64,000 nt of DNA, taken from Amyelois transitella. Lineage: Eukaryota; Arthropoda; Insecta; Lepidoptera; Pyralidae. Positions 37,201-47,352 of this stretch are shown piece after piece. The stretch's first letter is position 1; every line of letters begins with the position of its first letter. The translations under genes were made by a program, and so were the position numbers. Where the stretch lies: the NCBI RefSeq assembly GCF_032362555.1, contig NC_083506.1:4449501-4513500 (forward strand), read 5' to 3'. The notes under the pieces are model-generated. The model ran no database searches, was not told the origin of the DNA, and saw nothing but the letters and a program-made list of their open reading frames with translations.

Positions 37201-40200
37201 TTAAATATGCTTAAGCATTATGTTGGCAATATTTTCTTAGATTGGGTTTTCAAGATTTATTGTAAACACAAGTCGCGCCGATGGACACTTGCTATTTGAT
37301 ACAGGTAATCTACATATATTTAACTTGCACATTCAGGCAACTGAATGTGTAACCATGATATTAGGGTATATGAGTTAGGGTCCCCCTGCAAAGGTTGCGG
37401 AGGTCAGATGGAAGTCGATTCCTGTATAAACCTGACTCGCCCAATCCGGGATTATGGTCGTAAACTCGTACTCTGGACTGCTCTAGTGTGGTGAGGATGT
37501 AATCGGGACTAGCGCCAGGAGGAAGAAAATGTAATGTTCATACATTCATATAAAGTCACGTCTTTATCCCGTACGGGGTAGACGGAGACAACAATCTCGA
37601 TCGAACAACAAGCTTAATGATGAACTTCAAATACTGGCAAGTTGCTTGCTAGCCTGTCGCCTAAAAAAATCCAAGATTAACCTTTTCCTTGATTGACTTT
37701 TACATTCTGCACGAGAAGAGAAGCAGCTGGTACACACTATGTATTGTTTCTATGCTACCAGACCATCATTCTATTAGATACGAGTATGTATGATCTGTCA
37801 ATCCTTGATGAAGTTCAGGTTCTAGTCTTCAAGGGTATTGAAGCCATTAAATTTAGAATTAATCCTCGTAACATATTTTGTGATTGGAATCTTATTACAG
37901 CGCACTGTGATCAAGGCGGCAATAAAAAGGTCGCGCCACTTCTTGAAATCCGTGGTAGGGCCAGTCGGTGAAGACTGCGGTTTCAAGAGGCACAGGCGCG
38001 AGAGGAGTGGCGAGAGGAAGCATCGCGGAAACGGCGATGGGGGTCACGGGGGTCATGGGGCACACGGGGGTCATGGCGGACACGGGGATCACGGCGACCG
38101 ACGTGAATATAGGTAACGTCAAAAAAATAATTACTGTTATGGCAAGCACACTCCCAATTTACAAAATCCATATGGGAACTTTTTTTTAACCTCTCAAGAG
38201 ACAGGAAATGGCAAACAAATACTCTTTTAAGCCTAAGTAAATAAAGGTAATTCAAAATATTTTTTCATTTTGAGATTTTTTTCTTAAAGTTTTGGTTCCA
38301 GTTTGTTCGTACTTTCGTGGGGATAGCTTGGCTATTCATAATTACAATGATTCCAATAAATGGCGCTACTTGCTTGGATCTGGGAGATTAGACTTATAAT
38401 TAATGATAATGCTTCGCAGGGAACATCACCACCGGCGCCCGCGCAGCAGCTGGCTGGAAACCTTCGCAACTTACATGAACGAGTTCGCCAATTTGGCTGG
38501 CGACGTGCCCATTGATATTACTGGCGAACCCAAAAAGGACGCAAACGCCCAGGCCTCCAAAGAAGCAAGCACATCTAACGCCCCACAGCCAGAAAACACC
38601 CAGGCAAATGCCCAAAAATCCACCAATCAGGAGCAAGCTAGCCAACCTAATGCTGCAAACGCCTGCCCATTCCTCCTGGAAGGTCTTAATGTTCAGAACA
38701 TTCAGAAACTAATTGATATGTACGTCAGTGGGCGTCTTAATATGGATGAGTTTATGCGCGAGCAAACCACTGCGGCTGACAATGTTGGTTCCAATACCAA
38801 TAATGCGGCCAATGCGGCCAATGAGGATGTAGAGATGGGTCAGACCGGTCAGAATGTGCCCGATAACGTGTCAGTTGCATCGTCCGAACCTCGAACTAAT
38901 GAACACGACGCCCACAATAGAGATGCGTCACCTGATAAAACTGATGGTTGGACAATGATCTCAAAGGAAAAGGGTAAGCGCATTTACTTTAATATTAATG
39001 TTTTGATACATAGTGAAATGGCAATTAAAGTGTAATACAGTCGTCAGAAGGGGTCTAAAATGGCGACCACTTATCAGCAAGTATCTCGCCAAAATGTCGA
39101 GGTTAGATAGTGGCCCCAGAAGCAACACAAAGAGAAACACACTTATTTGATGACATTTTTACAGCACACAGTAAACTAAGTTTATCAATTAAGATAACCA
39201 ATGACTCAGACACCGTTAAACTATGTATACACTATACATATTACATAGTTCGACTCAGAAACCGTCAAACTATTTGTGCATATTACATATTATGTAGTTT
39301 GACGGTGTCTGATTCATATGCCCCAGCTGCCGTAGCGTGGTACGCACGACGGCGTTTTTATAGCGCGAAAAAATACCGCTGTTTCGCTTTTTATGTACGG
39401 GGTTTAGGTTGTGTTTTTCAAGTCAATTCATGAGGTAGAAATCGATTTTTTTCTTATTGGCCGGGGTCTTGTATGTTGATTAGGTATAGTTTTGACTTAG
39501 TATCCTATAACAAAAGTCTCAAATTTACTTTGAAATTATGTAAGTGCATATATTTATTTTTATAAAATTTGTTGTGTTATCTGTTTCAGATTTGGAAGAA
39601 GCTGGCGCGGCCCCTACTCCGATAGGATTCAATTTGCCCGAAGAGTTCCAAGAGAGGGTACAGATTTCTCAACGCCAGAACTTGTATCCGCCCCTCAATA
39701 CTGCTACTGCTGGTAATTATACTAATACATTTGTTATTTTCATTGCTTCCGAGGTCATCGAACTCATTAGTCATTGTTATTCATTCATTCATATAATTTT
39801 TTTTATTTTTAAGTATAGTATGCCCGCGGCTCCTCCTGCTTGTAGCGAAATGTCACTTTATCTTTATTCCCGCTAAAATTTCGGTAAATCATCTCTTAGC
39901 ACCCTCAGACCATAGCAAAAACATCAAATTTCTACAATCAGCGGTTAGGGCTGTGCATTTTTGCAAGTCAGTCAATTCATTAGGTTTGCAGTATTGAATC
40001 CAAAAATTTGGAATCAAATCAGGAATTCATTGTTATGAGGCAAAGAAAGTAAATATTACTTGTATGAGTCATTATATTAATAGCTTACAACGGTTAACAA
40101 AAATGTGTTACATTAATATTTTTAGATAGGTAAGTATCACAGTGGAAAATGGTGCGATTAGATAAAAGTCTGTAGGTACTCGAATGTAAGAAAATGATAT

Positions 40201-41874
40201 TTTGTATTCATTATCAGCACCATTTTGAATAACACAATAAGAATGTTATCTGTATAGGTACCTATTATAAATAAGTATAACTTACAATTATTTTCCGGGT
40301 ATTCCCCTTTTTAATTATATTAAAATTACTATGAAGTTCTTTAAAGAAATTCCATGTGCTACAAGGCGGCCTTTTGCTTGTATCCTAATTAAAGTTTACA
40401 GATAGGTAATATTGTTACTAACATACTGTGCCGACCCCACGTAGAAAGTGGGAATAGGTAGTTATACGACGAAGATAATATTGATATCACTTTTATACTA
40501 ATATTATAACGAGGCAAAGTTTGTAACTTTGTTTGTAAGGGCTAATATACGGAAACACTAAACCGATCGTGACAATTTATTCACCGTTAAAAAGGTACTA
40601 GGCTAGATATTTAGATAGATAAAACACTTTATTGCACCATAAGCGTAAAACGTACAATAACAACACAAAAGTGACAGAGACAGACCTACTATTATGTACG
40701 GGTGTTATCTACCACAGGCGAAGCCGCGGCTTGCTAGTTTGCACTAGAGGGAATTTTCACTTGTGCATGAATTTTAACCATTTGTAGTTTCGTCGCTTTT
40801 TACGTATGTGGCGTTCAAACATTCACATAGTTATGTTAATATCTAGTGTTGAATCCCAAAGAGGCGGAGCTCTCTCAAGTTGCGCCGTCGGCCCCGCCGG
40901 CGCAGGCTCCGCCGGCCCCGGCGCAGGCCCCGCCCACTCGGCCGCAGCCGCAGCCGCAGCCCCAGCCCCAGCCGCGCCAACGTCACCCTAGTAAGTTATC
41001 AGGATGGGGGTAATTTTTAGGCTATTTCCATTATGATTTTTGACATACCAGTATTACTTTAATATGTATGTGCCTTGAGTGCCGTTAGGTTCCCGGCACC
41101 AAAACAAAAAAGAATAGGACCACTCCATCTCTTTCCATGGATGTCGTAAAAGGCGACTAAGGGGTAGGCTTACAAACTTGGGATTCTTTTTTTAGGCGAT
41201 GGGCTAGCAACTTGTCACTATTTGAATCTCAATTTTCTCATTAAGCCAAATAGCTGAACGTGGCCATTAAGTCTTCAAAACTGTTGGCTCTGTTTACCCC
41301 GCAAGGGATATAGACGTGACCATATGTATGTATGTATGTACGTGCCTTGTTATTTGCGGCACTTCAGAATAGGACCACGCCATCTATTACTTTTTCTCTC
41401 TGGGGTTTGAAAACATTTAATGAAAAGGCAAGAGGTGCTCATAATATAGGAGGTATGAGGTCAAAATACTTAATTAGTAATACTGAAATATTTATTTTAC
41501 TTTGAAGCGATATGTCCGTCCTACAGAGCCCGTGACGTATTAGTAGGGTAAATTAAACAGTTGGTTGGGCAGGCAGAACAAGGGCAGTTTGTAAGGGATA
41601 TTAATTTTTGCTTTATTTAATCCAACACAAGCCATACCATGATAAAGTGAATACTCACGACTTTTTATTACCACTGGTATTGAGAAGAAAATGTTAATGT
41701 CTATTATAAAATATTGTTTGTTACATTTCAGAACCCCACATCGATGCTGCCATTCAGCAAATGCTCGCTATGGGCTTCGGCAATGAAGGTGGTTGGCTGA
41801 CCAACGTCGTGGAAAGCAAGGACGGGAACATATCCGCCGTCTTGGACTTGTTGACGCCTGTCCAGAAGAAGTAA
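34234..41874 (+). CDS. ref(2)P: Sequestosome-1 / p62 autophagy receptor (Ref(2)P homologue)
   Basis: Eight coding exons: 34234-34408, 34865-35038, 36977-37158, 37901-38112, 38420-38973, 39590-39712, 40847-40990 and 41732-41874, giving 568 residues. Domains in order are a PB1 domain (residues 5 to about 105), a ZZ zinc finger (about 126-168, with CDGC, CISC and CAAC cysteine pairs and two histidines), a Gly/His-rich linker (220-243), an acidic Asn-rich region, an Atg8-binding LIR with core WTMI (425-428), a Pro/Gln repeat and a C-terminal UBA (522-568, [15 protein letters not shown]). The order is that of p62, which polymerises by PB1, binds ubiquitin by UBA and Atg8 by LIR to carry aggregates into autophagosomes. 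Exon 7 has two in-frame acceptors (40847 or 40862), changing the product by five residues. The 3' untranslated region follows for nearly 1 kb. Confidence 0.95.
36189..36243. repeat. Near-perfect 25-bp inverted repeat in p62 intron
   Basis: Arms 36189-36213 and 36219-36243 pair with one mismatch around a 5-nt loop; the core is AATATAATCCTTAA. Confidence 0.93.
37331..37535 (+). repeat. Dispersed repeat family C copy
   Basis: Contains 'aggcaactgaatgtgtaacc', 'cccctgcaaaggttgcggag', 'gtcagatggaagtcgattcc', 'ctgactcgcccaatccggga', 'gtgtggtgaggatgtaatcg'. Also present near 14998, 20085, 54333, 58140 and 60484. Confidence 0.75.
37540..37745 (-). repeat. SINE-like repeat family A copy
   Basis: Inverted, diverged copy: 'tcacgtctttatcccgtacg', 'ggggtagacggagacaac', 'gctagcctgtcgcctaaaa'. 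It abuts the family C copy in the same p62 intron. Confidence 0.7.
39203..39315. repeat. Compound direct and inverted repeat in p62 intron
   Basis: A block 'gactcagacaccgttaaact' (39203) is repeated directly as 'gactcagaaaccgtcaaact' (39252) and inverted as 'agtttgacggtgtctgattc' (39296). The segment can form alternative stems. Confidence 0.8.
40490..40735 (-). repeat. RTE-related SINE-like repeat, inverted
   Basis: Starts 'tactaatattataacgaggc' and ends 'aggcgaagccgcggcttgct', the mirror image of the copies at 10410 and 57310. The boundaries are approximate. Confidence 0.6.
41080..41342 (+). repeat. SINE-like repeat family A, near-complete copy
   Basis: One of the best copies: 'ggttcccggcaccaaaacaa', 'aggaccactccatctctttc', 'ggatgtcgtaaaaggcgact', 'ggcgatgggctagcaacttg', 'gctgaacgtggccattaagt', 'gatatagacgtgaccatatg' and a TATG tail, in the last p62 intron. 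Confidence 0.88.
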
Positions 41875-42850
41875 AGTGGGATATCACACACATCCTCTTT
41901 TGTTTTTTGCAAACAATAGTCTGTTCTTTCGGTATTTGTTTAGTGGAAATTTTTTTTAACTCAATTGTCTTGTCTGAAATTAATATTTTAAGTTTGTTAC
42001 TTGCGATAAATATAATTGTTCTTAATTATATTTTGCGCATGTACCTGTATCACGCAAATCACTTGCAAACATTTATTCATTAATTAATTATATTTTGCGT
42101 ATGAAATTGTATCACGTAAACATTTTTCGCTTGTTGTGTGAAAATTTGACCCCAGATAGGTAGGTATTACAGTTTTGTATGCCGCATCATTTTTATATAC
42201 TTACTTATATTATAGTTGCCATTAATTTGAGTAGCTTTATGTGTTGTCTGTATAATTTCACCACAATCATTAAAACATGAGGATGTGACAATATGCAATC
42301 ACTATAATTGTAATGTACGAATTTATTCATGGGACGATATATACCTTAACGGCCCCTAATTTGGTGTAGGTCTGTAGTAGTGATGTCTAGGTCTAGTTTA
42401 AGTACTATGCTATTATTCTTGAGACAGATTATTTTAGCCTATTTCTTATAATAATAATACTGATAAATGTTTCAAAAATATTAAATAGATATGTATATGA
42501 ATTACATAGTGTGTTGTTTTATTCGTTTTTTTTTACAATTTTATCAAATTTGTGATATACATAATTTCATAATGTGGGTTTTATTATTCTGTTTGAATAT
42601 TTCCAAAATATGTTTAGTAATTTTTTTTTTTTTATTATTACAATAACAATTTTATTACATTCCTGTAATTTTGTTTGTTTTTAAATTACAATTAAACCTG
42701 CATATATTATTGATGCTTTTATATAAGATCTATATTCTCTTAGCATTTAGAGAATGAATGAATATGTGATATTGAAATGACTGAGTGATTATATTATAGA
42801 TATAGTAGGATTAGTTGGTATATCAATAAAGGTTATTGGGAAATAGTGTT
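41875..42850 (+). other. p62 3' untranslated region
   Basis: AT-rich sequence after the p62 stop with no further coding signal. It ends at the AATAAA at 42825-42830, directly before the stop of the opposite-strand EXOSC7 gene. Confidence 0.65.
42825..42830 (+). terminator. Polyadenylation signal AATAAA for p62
   Basis: Canonical hexamer 951 bases after the p62 stop; cleavage 15-25 bases later would fall at about 42845-42855, within the EXOSC7 transcript tail. Confidence 0.7.
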
Positions 42851-42855
42851 TTATT
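42850..42855 (-). terminator. Polyadenylation signal AATAAA for EXOSC7
   Basis: On the minus strand AATAAA begins only 11 bases after the EXOSC7 stop (42866). A second hexamer, AATAAA at 42870-42865, overlaps the stop codon itself. Confidence 0.65.
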
Positions 42856-42865
42856 TGCAAATCCT

Positions 42866-45800
42866 TTATTTTAGGAAGCCATAAGAATGCTTTTTGAATT
42901 CAACATGTTCTTGTCTTTCTCGTAAAAGTGTATGGCCCAGGGATTCGTCCAGGGTTTTGGCAGCTATCCTGAAAATAGTAATTTTTATTATAATAAAAAC
43001 AGTATTTCCATTATAATTAAGTGGTGGTCTTAGGTTGATTATAGGCATTGAGCTAGCAACCTGTCTATCTGAATTGCAATTCGATCATTGTGCCATCATT
43101 TTGAACTTGTTAAGGTTAAAGACGATATTTTGTAAGTTTGTGTACCAAGTAAGTATGGGTACCCAATTCACAAAATCTTTATTTCTTACGGTGGACAGAG
43201 GCTAGAACCATAGGAATTATTTGAAGGACCTCATTGTGGTTATCGCTAGATTGGAATGAGGTGGCAAAATTTTTCGTAACCACGTACCGGTAAAAGCATT
43301 TAGAGCCCCTCAAATGTACGGTAAACCTGCTTTTCTTCTCAAAGCAAACCGTTACTATACACGTCAACGGCTTTACGGGATCAGCCCTAGTTTTCGTTAC
43401 TCACAAGTTACACTTTTACATCACGTGTCAGTTATCGATTGTGTAGACAGAGTCACACAGTCAACAGTCTTGAAAATATTGAAAGGCCACATTCAGTCGT
43501 TTGGCTTAATGATGGAAATGAGATTCAAATAGAGATGGGTTGCTAACCCACTGTATAAAAGAAGAATTCAAAGTTTATTAGCCTTTTCCTTAGTCGCCTT
43601 TTACGACATCCACGGGAAAGATATGGTGTGGTCCTATTATAAAGTGCCGGGAACCACACGGCAAGTAAGGTACTTACAATCCTTGGTTTATGGCATCCTT
43701 CAAAGTTTTCGTCGCTACGCTGCCGCAACCATTCATTCCGATTGTACTACATTTACTGTGTGTACTTGGGAGCGAGTTAGCTTCGTCTTTGCTACAGTAG
43801 TACATTGGGTTCCCAGTAACACCCACGATCAGAGAGATCACACTGCAGCTCTCTTCCTCTGCCGAAGGGTCAACTACGCATTTTTCACCAATTTTACATA
43901 ATGTTACCTGTAAGGAAATATACATGGATAGTGTGAATAGGAACAATGGAACACTTACACAAAACAATTCGGTCACCATTGTTTAAACGTATGGAACAAA
44001 CGCGTTTCTACCTTAATTACCTCTGTTAAGTATTCTGCCCAACCAGTTCCAAGATTTTACCTTTCACTACCCAAATGTTGGCTGGAAGAGATTGCTTAGC
44101 GATAAGTCCTCCTTTGCTCAGCATATTCATAATGTATGTTTCTATTACATATGTATTTTTCTTTATGGGCTATAAAAATAATTTGTATTGTATTGTAATG
44201 CCGACTTTCTGACATTAATCTACTACCAGTTTTCTCTGTTGGTCTGGTGGCAAAGAAAATCTTTATTCCTTACAAAATCCAATAGTCTTGAAAAGGCTGA
44301 AAGGCCACATTTAGCTGTATGGCTTACTAATATAATTGAGATTCAAATAGTGACAGGTTGCTAGCCCATCAACTAAAAGAAGAACAACTGTACAAGTCTT
44401 TCTTTGTTTGACCAGCTACCAGCCCGACAGGGAAGCTGGTGAATAAGATTTTTTTGTTTAAAAACAATAAAATGAATGAATGCCTACCAACAAAGGAGCA
44501 GAGCCAGCATCAAGTAGTTTGCAATCAAATGGGTCATCAGATAGCTGCAAATCTACATTCCCACCATCCATGAGCGCCGCCTTGACGAATGGAATCCTCG
44601 TATTGAACAATGCTGCCTTCACTGTCAGTGACACTGCATCACATAGGTTTCCACCGCATTCTAATATCTGAAGATATATAAGACACAAGTTTTTTTAATA
44701 ACGATTTTTTGTCCTCAACTCCTCCTGTAGATAACTATTACCATTCCCTTCTCACAGGAATAACTAAAAATGCAGCCTATTTGCTTTTGAAAAGGTTTAA
44801 ACTATATTTGTTCCTACTAAGTTTCACGGGATCTAATATCTGAAGATATATAAGACCGAGCGGGATGGCGACGCACTGTGGATGCCCTCTGCCCCAGCTA
44901 GGGGACATAGGACCTTAAGTCATGTAAGTAAGTCAAGTTTCACGGAATTGGTCCAGTAGTAGGGTAATTGTGGAGAAGTAGGAAAAATTTTTTTTTGTTT
45001 AAAATAATATAAATTTATTTTACAAGATTTTAAATATATTAGTTACCCAGCTCAACAGGACCTTTCAGTCTTTTGCGAGACTGTTGGCCCTTTCTACTCC
45101 ATAAGGGATAAAGACATGACATATTTATGTGTGCGATACTTCAAGTTAAATTTATATCAATTGTTCTTACCAAAATATCCACATATAGCTTCCAGCACTG
45201 TTTGCCTTCAAATATACAGAGCTGCTTCAAATCAAATGCTTGTGATGAGTGGTACGCTTTCTGCATCATGTTAGATATGCTATTAGCCAGCTGCTCCCCA
45301 CCACGGCCTTCAAACTCGGGTGTTGCATTCGCTGAACTGTAATTAATGTACAGAAAATATTGTAAAAAATATTTACATAGTTAAATTAAGTGCTTGAAAG
45401 AGATCACATTTCCAGCTCTAATTTTTTACTTATATAGATATAATCACATCTGTATTCCTTGTGAGGTAGACAGAGCCAACAATTTTGAAAAAACTAAAAG
45501 TCCACATTTAGCCGTTTGCCTCATATGCTGTGGGCGAAATCTAGTAACTTATGACATGGTAAAAGAACAAAGAAGAAGCAAATTCATGTTATCTAGGAAT
45601 AATTTTTTTTTCATTTACCAATCAACAAAGAACTCTATCTTTCCTAATCCTGGTTTGTCTGGGCTTGGGACATCTATCTCAGTTTTAACACCAACAAGTA
45701 TATCTGTGTTTGCTAGCCGGAGCCTCGCTGAGCCACTAGCATGACTGACAACATCTGTCTCTAGCTCCATAGGCCTGTAGTCTATATTGGATCTCCCATC

Positions 45801-46095
45801 TGAGCGGTAATCATCCTGTAATTAAAAAAAACATATTGAGGAATTAAGGCATTGTATGGGTCTCTGGGCTTTAGAATAAACCATTCTATCTCCTTTTTTA
45901 TTGCTTGGTGTAACTTAAGTACTACGGGATCAAGGTTATATTTGGACCCTAGTCTTTTCCCTTATGAAAGCGCCACAGAGATAAGCTTGCCAAAACTGAA
46001 GAAGTTATTGAAAGTAAAAATATTGATTCCATAAGTACCTGAACACCATGAAGTATGTAAACTTTTTCTGATGGGCTCAATAGCAGGCCTGCCAT
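42866..46095 (-). CDS. EXOSC7: Exosome complex component RRP42 (EXOSC7)
   Basis: Six exons on the minus strand, 46095-46039, 45815-45619, 45336-45171, 44667-44488, 43907-43678 and 42968-42866, join in phase to 310 residues (human 291). Matches to human EXOSC7 run the full length: DDYRSDGRSNIDYRPMELET, SANATPEFEGRGGEQLANSI, LECGGNLCDAVSLTVKAALF, LSDDPFDCKLL, VTLCKIGEKCVVD and a C-terminal GFLK. It is an RNase PH-fold subunit that, paired with its partners, forms the hexameric ring of the RNA exosome, the 3'-5' RNA-degrading machine of nucleus and cytoplasm; this subunit is structural in animals. The start MAGLLLSPSEK is the first ATG. Repeats of families A and others occupy most introns. Confidence 0.95.
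43440..43663 (-). repeat. SINE-like repeat family A copy in EXOSC7 intron 5
   Basis: 'gtagacagagtcacacagtc', 'ggccacattcagtcgtttgg', 'tcgccttttacgacatccac', 'gtgccgggaaccacacg' in order. It ends 15 bases from the exon 5 donor. Confidence 0.82.
44268..44392 (-). repeat. SINE-like repeat family A fragment
   Basis: 'aggccacatttagctgtatg', 'gtgacaggttgctagcccat'; only the middle of the consensus remains. Confidence 0.65.
44830..44934. mobile_element. Short retro-inserted fragment with copied local sequence
   Basis: A 105-bp insert is flanked by an 11-bp duplication AAGTTTCACGG (44819-44829 and 44935-44945). Its right part ('gatgccctctgccccagcta', 'ggggacataggacctt', ending 'gtaagtaagtc') looks like the tail of a LINE-type element; its left 25 bases duplicate 44660-44684, the EXOSC7 intron 3/exon 4 junction. 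Confidence 0.7.
45425..45530 (-). repeat. SINE-like repeat family A fragment in EXOSC7 intron 2
   Basis: 'gaggtagacagagccaacaa' and 'tccacatttagccgtttgcc'. A plus-strand tail fragment of the same family lies at 45057-45145 in the next intron (intron 3). Confidence 0.6.
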
Positions 46096-47352
46096 TTTAA
46101 GATAAAAAAATAATGTTAATAAAGCTTTTTCTGTTTACTAAAATATGTTTAACCAAGAAATAAATCAGAAAATCGTCCTCACTCCACTCCACACCTTATT
46201 TCAAATCAAATCAAAACAAAAACCTAATTCATTTATTTTGCCTTTTTGACTGTGATATACGTCATTGTTGACTTTGATTGATTGAAGTAATAGTAGCACA
46301 GGTGTTCCTATAGAGTCTATTGGCTGTGCCTTTGTTTTTAAATGGTTAAAACTTGAGCTAACCTTTGCTATGTACCTAAATCTTTTTGGCGGGAAGCATA
46401 TAGATGGATGTATGTTTTCAAAAGGAAACTTGACGATGGCCGTTGCCAGCAAAATGTACTTGTTTTTTTCATATGTACGTAGCATAGATATAGGTACGTA
46501 CGTAGTTACCTACTTGTTTTATGATTTAAATGTTTATAATACCTTTATGTATATAAAAAGGTAAAATAATATCATTCATAAAGTTTTGATGCGGATAACA
46601 CTTAACAATTCACTGAGGTATAATTACAAATAAGTAAATAGGTACCATAAAGTGGTTTTTAAATCTGTGGTAGGTATGAAGAAGATCTCATAGCGGCGAA
46701 GACGACGCATTCGCCAAATTATCTATCGAATTTACGATTCGAAATAAGAAGAATCGTGGGTACATAATAAAAACGTCGACATCATTTTTCATTTGTCCAA
46801 GTAAGGTCAGGAGGACAGTATGGAAATATGTAGCAATTTTCAAGTGTTCAAGTATTAGTCAGTTCCCGATTTGTAACCATTGAGGGGGATCTCGCAACAT
46901 CCTCTTTTAAATTGCGAGTTATCGTAATTGTTTCATTCTAAAGCTTAGTTCACATTGATCGAATATTAATATTTAAATATCTCATTATTTGTTTTTTTCC
47001 TTAGGTAAATGATTAATTGCAAGAAACTTACTACAACTTAAACCTAAAGATCACTATTTTACTCGAAATACAGGGTGATGGTTTTGTAAAAGTTTTGCCT
47101 TTCTTTTTTCTTTTTTGCTCGTTTTAAAACTTGAACTCGAATGGCAGCGATCTGTGCAGTGCATACTATCATGCTGTTTGCTTCAATGCCCACCAGGAAA
47201 CATTCCTTTCCCTTAGGTCAATTTACGCTTTGGGTACTGAACTGGACTTATATGCACACACCTTAACAGATTGAGGTAGTAAGTCATGACCGTGTGCCAT
47301 TCAAGTGGGTGCCTTTGGGAGACTTATGATATCGTATCAGTGATAAGACAAC
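46096..47352. promoter_or_regulatory. Divergent intergenic region of EXOSC7 and SLC5 genes
   Basis: The two start codons face away from each other across 1.26 kb. It is AT-rich with no recognised repeat and no clear coding signal; promoters of both genes are expected here. Confidence 0.5.

Noticed and set aside
40806-40991. Ala/Gly/Pro-rich frame over p62 exon 7
   Set aside because: A shifted reading of the Pro/Gln repeat; the phase-consistent frame is the p62 one.
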